From assembly GCA_020845475.1 (NCBI GenBank), contig JADLFN010000067.1, positions 1-44,047 on the forward strand: a stretch of DNA of 44,047 nt. The letters are read 5' to 3'. The notes below the pieces were generated by a model. The model worked only from the letters and a program-made list of their open reading frames with translations. It searched no databases and had not been told where the DNA came from. The position numbers and the translations under genes are program-made. Shown piece by piece: positions 26,803 to 34,932 of the stretch; positions within the stretch are counted from its first letter, which is position 1; each line of letters starts with the position of its first letter. This DNA is from Planctomycetota bacterium. Its GTDB lineage: Bacteria; Planctomycetota; UBA8742; UBA2392.

Positions 26803-27732
26803 CTACTTGGAAACAACTGGCTGAACCGTGCGTTCCAGAATCACCACCTTGGTGCCGGTGGGGACGATGTCGTAGAACTCGTCGAGGTCATCTTTGCCCA
26901 TCCTCACGCAACCTTGCGAGCAGCCCGTGCCGATGTCCTTCTCCTCCTCCGCGCGGCAGCCATGGATACCGTAGCCCTTGTGGCCGGCGTCGCTGCGCAG
27001 GCCGAGCCAACGGTGGCCTAGGCGGTGTTTTTCGTGTCCAAAGGGGTAGCTTCCGTCGGCGGGCTCGGGAATGCGGTTCTTGACCACGAACTCTCCCAGC
27101 GGAGTGCAGTTGTCAACGCCCAGACCCACGCGATAGCGCTTGATGAAGGCGCTGTCGAGCTTGATGTCCATGATGAAGCGATCGCGGTAAACCGTCACAC
27201 TGAACGTGCCTTTGAGCAGCTTCAGGCGCTGGCCGACCATCAGCTTCGTGCCTTTGAGCGCGTTGAGGCGCTGGATCATCTCAACCGTGGTGCCCTTGCG
27301 CTGCGCGATCATGCTCAGCGTGTCGCCGCTGCTTACTTCGTAAATCTCGCAGTCGCCCATGTCGCCCGTGCTCAGGAAAATCTTGGCGTTGATCTCGGCG
27401 AGGCTCTTGAGCGCGTCGTTCTCTTCTTCCTCGTTCAGCGCCTTGGTCAGCGCGATCGACAGTGCCATGCGCGCCTTGCGCAGGTCGCCTGCCGCAAGCA
27501 ATTGCTGGCCCCGCTCGAGGTCGCTATCGCGCGCGGGCGTCGTTGCCATGGGCTCGGCTTCCTCGTGAGCCGGGGTTTCCAGCGCGGCTTGGGGTTCAGC
27601 GCGCTCGGGGATGACCTGCGCGGGTTGCGGCATGGCCGCCGGCTTGGAGTCCTGGATGATCTGGCCATCCTTGGAGACGGTGCAGCCGGCGCCAAGCAGG
27701 GCCAGCACGAGAACAAATGACAGGCGCTTCAT
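26803..27732 (-). CDS. Lipoprotein LysM / L,D-transpeptidase (YkuD)
   Basis: The product is 309 residues. The lipobox LGAGC places lipidated Cys at residue 17, so it should be membrane-attached in the periplasm. A helical Glu/Ala-rich segment (about 70-118) is followed by a LysM peptidoglycan-binding domain (about 128-173, YEVSSGDTLSMIAQRKGTTV) and a YkuD catalytic domain (about 176-302). The active-site pattern is complete: HGCR with His257, then SQGCVRM with Cys275. L,D-transpeptidases form 3-3 peptidoglycan cross-links or attach proteins to peptidoglycan. The paralogue ending 27 nt upstream (27760-28701) has the same domain order but an N-terminal membrane anchor instead of a lipid. The two are likely one operon ending at the terminator 26752-26789. 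Confidence 0.92.
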   Translation of the reverse strand: MKRLSFVLVLALLGAGCTVSKDGQIIQDSKPAAMPQPAQVIPERAEPQAALETPAHEEAEPMATTPARDSDLERGQQLLAAGDLRKARMALSIALTKALNEEEENDALKSLAEINAKIFLSTGDMGDCEIYEVSSGDTLSMIAQRKGTTVEMIQRLNALKGTKLMVGQRLKLLKGTFSVTVYRDRFIMDIKLDSAFIKRYRVGLGVDNCTPLGEFVVKNRIPEPADGSYPFGHEKHRLGHRWLGLRSDAGHKGYGIHGCRAEEEKDIGTGCSQGCVRMGKDDLDEFYDIVPTGTKVVILERTVQPVVSK

Positions 27733-27759
27733 GTTTACTCCTGGTAGAGAAATATTGCC

Positions 27760-28701
27760 CTAGGCCCGGATTTCAACTTCGTTGCCCGGGCGCAGAATGT
27801 CGTAGATCTCCACGACATCTTCGTCGCGCATGCGGATGCAGCCTTTCGAAGTCTGGCCGGGGATGCTGTCGGGATATTGCGTGCCGTGGAAGCCAAAGCC
27901 CTTGCGATCGCCGGGGAAGGCGGACAGTCCGATCCAGCGCAACTTCATTTCCGTCACGGGATCGTTCGTGCCGCGGGCCGATTTCTCGGGGTCAAGGCAC
28001 ATGCTGACTATGGACACTTTGCCTACGGGCGTGTTGTTATTCTTGCCGTGCGCAATCACGTACTGCCGCACGAGGTTGCTGCCAAAGTAGAGGCTGGCAC
28101 AGAACTCGGTCTTGCTCACCACCATGCGCGGAGTGCCTTTGGGCAGTTTGAGGTTCTGGCCCAGGCGCAGATTCTTCTCGCCGCGCGGCAGGTTGTTCAG
28201 GTCAGTGAGCAGGTTGACTGAAATGCCGGCCTGTTTGGCGATCTTCTCGAAGCTGTCACCGCTCTTGGCTACATAGTTCGCCGAGAACTCGTTGTGCACC
28301 GAGCTCAGGAACAGCTCTTTGGTCAGCGGGTGAAATTCCTGGATTACGCGCTCGCGCTCGGTGATCGGCAGCGGGCCTTCAAGCAGCGTGCTCAGGCGGC
28401 GGTAGGCCGCACTCATGGCCTTGTTGTGTTCGTCGTCGCGTGTGCCTTCAAGTGAGCGGCGCACTTCAGCGAGGGTCTGGTCGATCTGCGATATGCTCAC
28501 GCTGGGCGCGCTGCTCTTTGTGCCGGTCTGGGGGTCATCGGGCAGCACGTCGCTTATGGAAGCGTCTGCGGTCTGCGCGCTTGATCCGCCGCCGAAAAAC
28601 AGCCAGCCGCCCACGCACGCGCCGGCCACAATAATCGCCGCGCCAACGCCAATCATCGGAAGTTTGCTGCCACCACGACGGCTGCTTCTGCGAGTAGACA
28701 T
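27760..28701 (-). CDS. Membrane-anchored LysM / L,D-transpeptidase (YkuD)
   Basis: The product is 313 residues from the ATG at 28701, chosen because AGGTGG lies at 28705-28710 and because the 68 residues available upstream look non-coding and overlap the end of comF. A basic N-terminus (STRRSSRRGGSK) precedes one membrane helix (about 15-37). A helical linker follows (about 70-135), then LysM (about 141-187, YVAKSGDSFEKIAKQAGIS), then YkuD (about 190-311). The catalytic motif is present as FHGTQYPDSIPGQTSKGCIR, with His272 and Cys288. It should cross-link peptidoglycan in the periplasm. Its neighbour 26803-27732 is a lipidated paralogue, so the pair probably arose by tandem duplication. Confidence 0.92.
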   Translation of the reverse strand: MSTRRSSRRGGSKLPMIGVGAAIIVAGACVGGWLFFGGGSSAQTADASISDVLPDDPQTGTKSSAPSVSISQIDQTLAEVRRSLEGTRDDEHNKAMSAAYRRLSTLLEGPLPITERERVIQEFHPLTKELFLSSVHNEFSANYVAKSGDSFEKIAKQAGISVNLLTDLNNLPRGEKNLRLGQNLKLPKGTPRMVVSKTEFCASLYFGSNLVRQYVIAHGKNNNTPVGKVSIVSMCLDPEKSARGTNDPVTEMKLRWIGLSAFPGDRKGFGFHGTQYPDSIPGQTSKGCIRMRDEDVVEIYDILRPGNEVEIRA

Positions 28702-28793
28702 GTTCCACCTGTCGAAAGAGACCGCGGCAACGCCGCCTTGGTACTTCGACAAGTGACCCGTCGGGGATTGAGCAAAACTTGATGATTGTTGCG

Positions 28794-28824
28794 CGTCCGG
28801 CCTGCGCTGTGTACTTACCGGACG
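28794..28824 (-). terminator. Weak hairpin between comF and the L,D-transpeptidase gene
   Basis: CGTCCGG (28794-28800) pairs with CCGGACG (28818-28824) over a 17-nt loop. There is no T-run on the minus strand, so termination is doubtful; it may be a partial attenuator or chance. Confidence 0.25.
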
Positions 28825-28840
28825 TTTGCCGACTTTGCGT

Positions 28841-29644
28841 TCAACTGTCAGCTCCCACAATCGAGCGGGCGACCACAGCCGCAAAGACTGCTTTTGCGCC
28901 GCCACGCTTGAGCGTCAGCGCCGCTTCCTTGATTGTGGCGCCGGTCGTCATCACGTCGTCCACCAGCAGCAGGGTCTTTCCTTCGATAGATGAAGCCCGG
29001 CGCGCGCGAATCTCAAAGGCGCCGTCCACGTTCGCCTTGCGCTGAGCGGCGGACAGTTCGCTTTGCTTCTGCGTGCCCCGATGGCGCTTGAGCGTGTGCA
29101 GCCACAGCGGCTTCTCAATGGCCTTCGCCAGCGGCGATGCGATAAGTTCGGCCTGATTGTAGCCACGCTTCCATTGGCGCAGGGCGTGCAGCGGCATAGC
29201 CACGACAGCGTCAACGCGCCTGGCAAAGCCGCGATCGAAAACCTGCTGAATCATATAGGGGGCCAGAACATGCGCGACTTGGTGTTCGCCATGGAACTTG
29301 AGGGCGATGCACAATTCGCGCAACACGCCTTCGTAGTCGCCCACCGCGCTGATCTCGCTGCACGAGAAGCCTTCCTTGAATTCTTCGCAGCGTGAGCATC
29401 GCTCGACAACGCCCACGCCTTCACCCTGGCGCGCGCCGCAGCGCGAACAATAGTCTTGACCGGTCAAGACTGCCTGGCGCAGGATCTCGGGCGCAACACA
29501 GGAGGTTTCATCGGGCCCAAGCGGGCGGCCGCTGACCACGCAGTGGCGCGGCAGCAGCAGGTCAAGCAGTCCGCCCACAAGGGAAAAAGGGTTCAGGCAC
29601 CCTTCGTAAGCCGGACCCCTTTTCCCCATGAGCGCGCCGATCAT
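28841..29644 (-). CDS. comF: ComF-family phosphoribosyltransferase-like protein
   Basis: The product is 267 residues. The ATG at 29644 forms an ATGA overlap with the NUDIX stop, the same coupling seen throughout this strand, so it is preferred. A GTG at 29578 would give 245 residues with the more usual ComF beginning. The N-terminal zinc-finger region has YCSRCG and CSRC pairs; the usual first Cys pair is reduced to one (LPRHCVVSG). The phosphoribosyltransferase domain ends in the PRPP-loop motif LLVDDVMTTGAT (about 226-237), and IALKFHGEH and AMPLHALRQWKRGYNQAE are also family hallmarks. ComF proteins act in DNA uptake in naturally competent bacteria, and their biochemical role is incompletely known. 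Residues 6-21 are encoded by a REP-like palindrome (29581-29627), absent from normal ComF. Confidence 0.88.
   Translation of the reverse strand: MIGALMGKRGPAYEGCLNPFSLVGGLLDLLLPRHCVVSGRPLGPDETSCVAPEILRQAVLTGQDYCSRCGARQGEGVGVVERCSRCEEFKEGFSCSEISAVGDYEGVLRELCIALKFHGEHQVAHVLAPYMIQQVFDRGFARRVDAVVAMPLHALRQWKRGYNQAELIASPLAKAIEKPLWLHTLKRHRGTQKQSELSAAQRKANVDGAFEIRARRASSIEGKTLLLVDDVMTTGATIKEAALTLKRGGAKAVFAAVVARSIVGADS
29581..29627. repeat. REP-like palindrome inside the 5' end of comF
   Basis: Outer arms GGGAAAAAGGGTTC and GGACCCCTTTTCCC match at 12 of 14 positions around an inner AGGCACCC/AGCC core. The plan (GGGTC-AGGC outside, GACCCC at the far end) is shared with 40068-40108 and 43438-43485. Such elements are typical of REP sequences mobilised by RAYT (REP-associated tyrosine) transposases; none is encoded in this window. 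Confidence 0.6.
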
Positions 29645-30150
29645 GCGTCACCGAGGTAGTTGTTGATCGGTTTGAAACCGGCCGCGACATCCGCGGCAAG
29701 CCGCGATGCGAGGCCTTCAGGAAAGAAGTGGCGCTGGGGCAGTTCTTCAAGCAGCACCCACTCGTAGCCTGTGCAATAGTGGTCGGGCGTGGCGCCAAGG
29801 GCGGGCTCGTTGAGGCGCTTGCAACGGAAGAACACTTCCAGCTGGTGGGTGTCCTCGCTGATGCCGCCGTGCAGGACTTTGGCGCTGCTGCCAAGGAGTT
29901 CGCGCACGTAAACAATATCGCCGACCTCGAGTTCCAGCCCCAGCTCTTCTGCGACTTCGCGCGCAAGGCCCACCTTCAACGTTTCTTTCTTGTGAATGCC
30001 GCCACCCGGCGTGACGCACCAGCGGCCTTTTTCGTCGCGGTAGTTCATCACGAGCAGTCTTCCGTGCTCGATGATCATAGCGCGCGCCGCAACCCGGATG
30101 GCCCCGGGGATGCTGTCGGCGTGCGCATCGGGCGTTTTCGGGCGGCTCAT
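29641..30150 (-). CDS. NUDIX hydrolase
   Basis: The product is 169 residues. The NUDIX box is complete at residues 50-72: G50, Glu56, then REVAEELGL (64-72), which fits the G-x5-E-x7-REUxEExGU consensus that binds Mg2+ and hydrolyses nucleoside-diphosphate-X bonds. The substrate cannot be told from sequence. The C-terminal part (LLEELPQRHFFPEGLASRL) resembles NUDIX proteins acting on ADP-sugars or similar compounds, but this is weak. The start overlaps the AI-2E gene stop by 4 nt, and the stop overlaps the comF start by 4 nt, so the three genes are translationally coupled. Confidence 0.92.
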   Translation of the reverse strand: MSRPKTPDAHADSIPGAIRVAARAMIIEHGRLLVMNYRDEKGRWCVTPGGGIHKKETLKVGLAREVAEELGLELEVGDIVYVRELLGSSAKVLHGGISEDTHQLEVFFRCKRLNEPALGATPDHYCTGYEWVLLEELPQRHFFPEGLASRLAADVAAGFKPINNYLGDA

Positions 30151-31835
30151 GTCTTTTGGATGATGCGCGTCTGACCTGAAGCGGTGGGCTCATCGGCAAG
30201 GCTCTTGAAGTAAGGCAGCAGGAACTCGCGGCCCATGGTTTTGGCAATGGCGGTCAGCGGCACGGCCAGCAGCGCGCCGAACACACCAAACAGGTACGTC
30301 ATGACAAACACGCCCACAAGCAGCGTCACCGGGTGCAGCTCCACCGCATCGCCCAGGAGTTTGGGCGTCAGGACGTATTGTTCAAAGGCCTGAATCGCGC
30401 AAAAGATCGCGATCATCACGATGATCGCTGTCCAGCTTGGCTCAGGTGACGCCGCCATCAGGACTGCCGCGGGGCCCATCGACATAATGAAGCTCGCAAA
30501 GGGCACCATGATGCCCACGCCCGCAAGCAACCCGAGCAAGAATGAGTAGCGCACGTCAAGCGCGACGAACAATATCGTGGTCATGATCGAGATGATGATG
30601 ACCACGATCAGGCGGCCGCGGAAAAAGCTCTTCGCCATGCCGTCGATTTCGCCGATGATGCGCCGGATGCGCGGCTTCTGTGCGCCGGGCAGGTAGCGAT
30701 CGACGGATTTCATGATGCCGGGCAGGCCCAGCAAAAAGAACCAGGTGTAAATGGGAATCAGCACCAGGCACAGGCCGATGTAGAGCACGGACATCAAGCC
30801 CGAACCCACGACGCCCAGAATGCCCTCAGCCGCGCGCTGGGCCTCGGGTGCAAGCACGCGGTCGCCCTCAGGAGAAACGGTGCCCGCGCCGAAATGCGCG
30901 AACCACTCTTCGGGCGAAACCCGCCCGTCCCTGTTTGAATCATAGGCGCGCAACGTGTCAAAGCGCATTTCGCTGGGCTCCAGGAACATGCTGCTGTCCT
31001 TGTCCATGCGCTGGAATCCGGCAAGAAGCTGAGCGCGCGCGTTGACGGTCTCGGCGGCGGCCTGTTTTTCCTCGGCGGAGATGGCCTGGCGTTTGGGCGT
31101 GACCTTCTCTTTGAGATAGCCGGTTACCTGATCGATGGTGAGTTCGCCCTTGTTGACGTGCGCATAGGGAACGGCATCGTTCCAGGCATCGACCCATTCA
31201 TCCTGCTTGGTTTCGATGTCGTCGAGGACACTTCCGATTTCCGTGCTGATATTGCGCACGTCTTTTGCAAGCGATACGACGAACCACGTTCCCGCCGCCA
31301 CACTCACGGCAATGAACGCGCTGAAGATCAGCACTACCGCGCGAAGCCGCGACACGCCCCGGCGCTCCAGAATCTCGACCAGCGGATTGAGCACGTAGGC
31401 AATGCCCAGCGCAATCAGAAGCGGCACAAAGATGGCCGACAGGTACCAGCCGAAAATCAGCGCGCCCGCTACGGCGCCAATCACAATCATGTAGCGCACG
31501 TTGCGCATGCGCAGCACTTCGGAATAGTCGGCGTCGAGCACCGCCAGCGGTGCGGGCAAGTGGCGCTCCGAGTGCGCGAACTTTGATTTTAAGCGTTCAG
31601 TTGAACGATCGTCGGCGCGACGCCCCGAGGTCGCGCTCTCTCGGCGCGAGCTTGCGGTTTCTGGCGCAGCAGGCGCGGGCTCCACACGGGTCGTCTCGAC
31701 TGCCGGTAGAGGAGGCGCGGCTTGTGCCGGCTCCGTCACCGGCGCCTGGGGCGCTGGAGGCGGTGGAGGAACTGCGGCCGGCTGCTGCGGCGAGCGTTCA
31801 TTGGCCTTCTTGTTGCGGCGTTTGTTTCGTGACAT
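30147..31835 (-). CDS. AI-2E-family transporter with inserted EF-hand pair
   Basis: The product is 562 residues; usual AI-2E-family permeases have about 340-380. The first 90 residues are a disordered, basic then Pro/Ala/Glu-rich cytoplasmic tail. Membrane helices begin at about 113 (MIVIGAVAGALIFGWYLSA). Family motifs are present: IALGIAYVLNPLVEILERRG, and late LTPKLLGDAVELHPVTLLVG with GVFGALLAVPLTAIAK. In the periplasm-facing soluble region, two canonical EF-hand loops are inserted: D278-x-D-x-S-x-F-x-E-x-x-E289 and D299-x-N-x-D-G-x-V-x-x-x-E310. Ca2+ binding there is inferred. AI-2E-family members export or import diverse small molecules, and some act in Na+(Li+)/H+ exchange, so autoinducer transport should not be assumed. 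It heads a coupled unit with NUDIX and comF. Confidence 0.85.
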   Translation of the reverse strand: MSRNKRRNKKANERSPQQPAAVPPPPPAPQAPVTEPAQAAPPLPAVETTRVEPAPAAPETASSRRESATSGRRADDRSTERLKSKFAHSERHLPAPLAVLDADYSEVLRMRNVRYMIVIGAVAGALIFGWYLSAIFVPLLIALGIAYVLNPLVEILERRGVSRLRAVVLIFSAFIAVSVAAGTWFVVSLAKDVRNISTEIGSVLDDIETKQDEWVDAWNDAVPYAHVNKGELTIDQVTGYLKEKVTPKRQAISAEEKQAAAETVNARAQLLAGFQRMDKDSSMFLEPSEMRFDTLRAYDSNRDGRVSPEEWFAHFGAGTVSPEGDRVLAPEAQRAAEGILGVVGSGLMSVLYIGLCLVLIPIYTWFFLLGLPGIMKSVDRYLPGAQKPRIRRIIGEIDGMAKSFFRGRLIVVIIISIMTTILFVALDVRYSFLLGLLAGVGIMVPFASFIMSMGPAAVLMAASPEPSWTAIIVMIAIFCAIQAFEQYVLTPKLLGDAVELHPVTLLVGVFVMTYLFGVFGALLAVPLTAIAKTMGREFLLPYFKSLADEPTASGQTRIIQKT

Positions 31836-31877
31836 TGGCGCGTGATTCTAGTGGCAGCGGCACCAATGGCAACGGCG

Positions 31878-33437
31878 CTAGTCTTTTGTCTGACGTCGAT
31901 AGCGGTAGTAAATCTGCAGGCACAAGGCGGCCATGGCCGTGGTGTAAACGCGACCGCCTTGGCGCGAGTAGGCATCTACGGCATCCCAACTTCCGAATTC
32001 ATCCAACATTGCGGGCCAGGTTTTGCGCTCGTCAGTGCGGTAGCCGCGCTGGTTGTCGAGCAAGGCTTTGGCCAGAGGTTTTTCCCATACAGCCCAGCCG
32101 TTGTCGGTTTTGCTGGGTGGGCGTGAGCCAAGCGCTTGAAACGCCGCCGCAGTGGAGAAAAACCAGTGCACAAAGTCGATCTTGTTGCTTTCCCAGGCCG
32201 GCGGGTGCGCAACCGCGTTTTGGGCCAGCGCACGAATGAGCTTCCAATCGTCCTCGCCTTGGCTGAGCATTGCGCGGCAATAGGCGTTCATGGCGTCGAG
32301 AGTGTTCAGGGCGCTGAATTCCGCAGCGCGGCCATCTGGGCAATCGCCGCCACGTTCGCGGAGCCGCGTGTACACGCGGGCAAGTTCGTTGCCTGGGCCA
32401 TGGACGACGCTTGTCACCGAATTAAGAAATTCCAACAGGCCTGCGCCGGGAGTCTGCAGGTCGAATTCCACGCCGGCGAACTTTGCGGTTTTGAGCGCCA
32501 GTACCGACCACGCAGTCGTAGCCACGTCAGGCTCTGCTTCGAGGCCGTAGCCACTTGGATAGCGAGCAAAGCCGCTGCCTTGGGTTTGCAGCGTGAGCAG
32601 ATGGGCAAGCGCAATCTCGCAGTTCTGCTTGAGAGCCGAATCACCCGAGAGGCTATAACAATCAGCCAGTGCTGCGGTACACAAGGCGTGGGTGGGCAAG
32701 AATGCGTTATCGTGCACATCGCCAAAGCGGCCGCTCTCGTGCTGCTGTTTGCGCAGCCAGATCAGGGCCTTGCGCACGGCACTCTTGTAATAGCCGTCCT
32801 TGTGGTCGTAGCCGGAGCCAAAGTGGCAGAGCAGTGCCAGCGCCGTGACTACGAGGTCGTTGTCCGGGCTCTGGCCTTTGTCTCCCCATTCAAGGCCGGG
32901 GGCAAGGAACTCGACGTTGTAAGTATGAAGTGCATTCTTGCGCGTCGAAGCAGCGCCGAAATCAGAAGCACTCCAGCGACCGTCTTCGCATTGGTGGTCA
33001 CGCAGCCAATTGAACGTGGGATTGCCGGTCTTGCGCAGCACGTCCAAGCCACTGTCCGTGCTGGAGGGGAGGCTCCCTGTCGGGGGCTCATCACATTCCG
33101 CATCTTTGCAGTCCAGCCCGACCGTCAGATCTTCTGAGGGCCAGTTGGAATCAGCGACCTTCAGTTGGCCGTTTTCGGTCTCCGTTGCTTTCAATGTCGA
33201 AGGCGACATCTCAATGCACTCTGGAGGCTGTTCGAATTCAGGAGGGATGAGCGCGGTTCGCAACGCAGGTTTAGCTGTGCGATCAACGTTGCAAGCGCAC
33301 GAGTTGTTGACAGTGGGGACTTCGTCGAAGTTACTTCCCTGTCCACGTGCCGAACGAATGGGTGCCTGCAACGAATGCAGCGCCACCGATGCGAGCACAA
33401 GCGCGACAAGCGCCAGCAACGTTGTTGTACGCTTCAT
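31878..33437 (-). CDS. Exported squalene-cyclase-fold (prenyltransferase/squalene oxidase repeat) protein 1
   Basis: The product is 519 residues from the ATG at 33437, which opens a signal peptide (MKRTTTLLALVALVLASVAL); an in-frame ATG at 33470 would add 11 charged residues. A spacer of about 120 residues precedes an alpha/alpha-toroid made of repeats such as NWLRDHQCEDGRWSASDFG, AVRKALIWLRKQQHESGRFG, TTAWSVLALKTAKFAGVEFD and GSWDAVDAYSRQGGRVYTTA. These are hallmarks of the prenyltransferase/squalene-oxidase repeat fold. The catalytic DxDD motif of class II terpene cyclases is not seen, so a cyclase activity is not supported. It is the most diverged of three tandem paralogues (with 33569-34834 and 34933-36621). 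The AI-2E gene begins 42 nt downstream and could be cotranscribed. Confidence 0.85.
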   Translation of the reverse strand: MKRTTTLLALVALVLASVALHSLQAPIRSARGQGSNFDEVPTVNNSCACNVDRTAKPALRTALIPPEFEQPPECIEMSPSTLKATETENGQLKVADSNWPSEDLTVGLDCKDAECDEPPTGSLPSSTDSGLDVLRKTGNPTFNWLRDHQCEDGRWSASDFGAASTRKNALHTYNVEFLAPGLEWGDKGQSPDNDLVVTALALLCHFGSGYDHKDGYYKSAVRKALIWLRKQQHESGRFGDVHDNAFLPTHALCTAALADCYSLSGDSALKQNCEIALAHLLTLQTQGSGFARYPSGYGLEAEPDVATTAWSVLALKTAKFAGVEFDLQTPGAGLLEFLNSVTSVVHGPGNELARVYTRLRERGGDCPDGRAAEFSALNTLDAMNAYCRAMLSQGEDDWKLIRALAQNAVAHPPAWESNKIDFVHWFFSTAAAFQALGSRPPSKTDNGWAVWEKPLAKALLDNQRGYRTDERKTWPAMLDEFGSWDAVDAYSRQGGRVYTTAMAALCLQIYYRYRRQTKD

Positions 33438-33519
33438 GGGAGCATGTCCGGCCTCGGCAGATTTCCCCAAGCATACAAACGAGCGCGAGCGGCGTGGCGT
33501 TCAACGAAAGCCCTGAGGC

Positions 33520-33547
33520 AAAACGGGACGCGCCTGAGGCGCGTCCC
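33520..33547 (-). terminator. Rho-independent terminator between toroid genes 2 and 1
   Basis: GGGACGCGCC pairs perfectly with GGCGCGTCCC (33525-33547, 3-nt loop), and on the minus strand is followed by GTTTTG. It lies 21 nt past the stop at 33569. Confidence 0.8.
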
Positions 33548-33568
33548 ATTCTTCTCGTCCAGTTAGCG

Positions 33569-34834
33569 CTACCTGCCTTCCTTCTTCTTGGGTGCGAGGC
33601 GTTCGTATCTTTGGAGAATTTCGAGCATCAGGCAGTTTACGGCGGTTCCGTAAACGCGGCCTCCTGCTGCGGCCCAGGCATCGACGGCGTCCCAGCTTCC
33701 GTGTTCGTCGAGTGTTTCAGCCGTAGCGTCTTTGTCTTCTTTGCGCCAGCCGCGCTGGTTATCGGTGAGAGCAGGCTTGATGGCTGCGGCCCATTTGATC
33801 CAGGTGTCGCCACCGTACTGATATGCGGCAAGTGTGCCCCAGTACCAGTAGATGTAGTCAATCTTGGCGTGTTCCCACTTGGGAAGGTTCTTGGTCAGCA
33901 GGCCCGCCTGGAACTTGAGGACTTTGCTGTTTGTGTCCCAGCCGGTGCGGCCCATGAACAAGCGCGCGCAGATGTTAATGGCGTCCATGGTGGGGTTGGT
34001 CTCGTAATTCTGGGCCGCGCGCAGGCGCGCGTTGCCCGAGCCGGGCGAGTTGTAGCCCGTGCAGTATTCACCCTTTTTTTCTTCCACGGTTACGGAGTCC
34101 AGCCACGAAGACGCGCCGTCGAACGCGGCTTTGTCGTCCAGCTCTAGTCCCGCCATTTTTGCGGACTTCAAGGCCATCACGGCCCAGCCGGTGAATGAAG
34201 TGTCGTTCTCCCCGGTCTTGACGCCGTAGCGCCAGCCTTTGCCGGGGTTCTGCGCATCAAGAATGAACTGCACGGCGCGCTCGCATGTTGACTTTAGCGC
34301 TCCATCGGCGGAAAGGGCGTAGTCTTCGCAAAGCGCCATGGTGGCGATGGCGTGGTTGTAAACGAACGAGTCTTCGTCTTTGGGGCCAAAGCAGCCATCG
34401 TTGCTTTGCACCTTGCGCAGGTACATGATCCCGCGGCGCAAGTTGGCCTTGTAGTCGCCTTCGGTGTGGTCATGGCCCGCGCCGGTGAAGGAAAGCAGAG
34501 ACAGGCCGGTCAGGCCGATATCCACGCTCTCACTCCAACCTGCGTCGCCGTTCTCTTTGGCGGGATTGACGAACTCCAGATTGCCCGAGCGCTTGGCGGT
34601 CTTGCGTGTGGTGTCGGCGCCAAACCCTGCTCCGCTCCAATACCCTTCAAAGTTCTGGTGATCGCCCAGCCACTTCAACGAGGCCTGGATGCGATCAAGC
34701 AGCACCACTTCCTTTGACTTGTCTTCCTTAGCGTCCTTGGCGTCCTTGGGTTTGGGCGGCGGAACATCCGCGAGCACAGTGCCGGTGCAAAGCGCCGCAG
34801 TCACGAGCGCAAGTGTTGTTTTAAAATGAATCAT
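33569..34834 (-). CDS. Secreted squalene-cyclase-fold protein 2
   Basis: The product is 421 residues with a Sec signal peptide (MIHFKTTLALVTAALCTGTV, cleavage after VLA) and a good ribosome-binding site, GGGAGAGA, ahead of the ATG. A Lys/Asp/Pro-rich spacer (PPPKPKDAKDAKEDKSKE) leads to the toroid. Its repeats closely match the neighbour at 34933-36621: SLKWLGDHQNFEGYWSG, DIGLTGLSLLSFTGAG, GIMYLRKVQSNDGCFGPKDE, TGWAVMALKSAKMAGLELD and GSWDAVDAWAAAGGRVYGTA. No DxDD motif is present. The protein is predicted to be free in the periplasm or outside, unlike paralogue 3, which has a membrane anchor. Terminators flank the gene on both sides, so it is probably its own transcript. Confidence 0.9.
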   Translation of the reverse strand: MIHFKTTLALVTAALCTGTVLADVPPPKPKDAKDAKEDKSKEVVLLDRIQASLKWLGDHQNFEGYWSGAGFGADTTRKTAKRSGNLEFVNPAKENGDAGWSESVDIGLTGLSLLSFTGAGHDHTEGDYKANLRRGIMYLRKVQSNDGCFGPKDEDSFVYNHAIATMALCEDYALSADGALKSTCERAVQFILDAQNPGKGWRYGVKTGENDTSFTGWAVMALKSAKMAGLELDDKAAFDGASSWLDSVTVEEKKGEYCTGYNSPGSGNARLRAAQNYETNPTMDAINICARLFMGRTGWDTNSKVLKFQAGLLTKNLPKWEHAKIDYIYWYWGTLAAYQYGGDTWIKWAAAIKPALTDNQRGWRKEDKDATAETLDEHGSWDAVDAWAAAGGRVYGTAVNCLMLEILQRYERLAPKKKEGR

Positions 34835-34891
34835 GGCTCTCTCCCTGGTCTCTGAAAGCGCCTTGCGGCAAACGGCCCAAGCGCCTCAATG

Positions 34892-34919
34892 AAACAGGGC
34901 GGCCGAAGCCGCCCCGTTT
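34892..34919 (-). terminator. Rho-independent terminator between toroid genes 3 and 2
   Basis: AAACAGGGCGGC and GCCGCCCCGTTT (34892-34903 and 34908-34919) form a 12-bp stem with one mismatch (or G-U on the minus-strand RNA) around a 4-nt loop that reads TTCG on the minus strand. It lies 13 nt beyond the stop at 34933. Confidence 0.75.
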
Positions 34920-34932
34920 TCAAACCTCATTC

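Noticed and set aside
30147..31835. Annotation as an AI-2 quorum-signal exporter
   Set aside because: The family name is historical; members have varied substrates and nothing here shows AI-2 chemistry (no lsr or luxS genes in the window).
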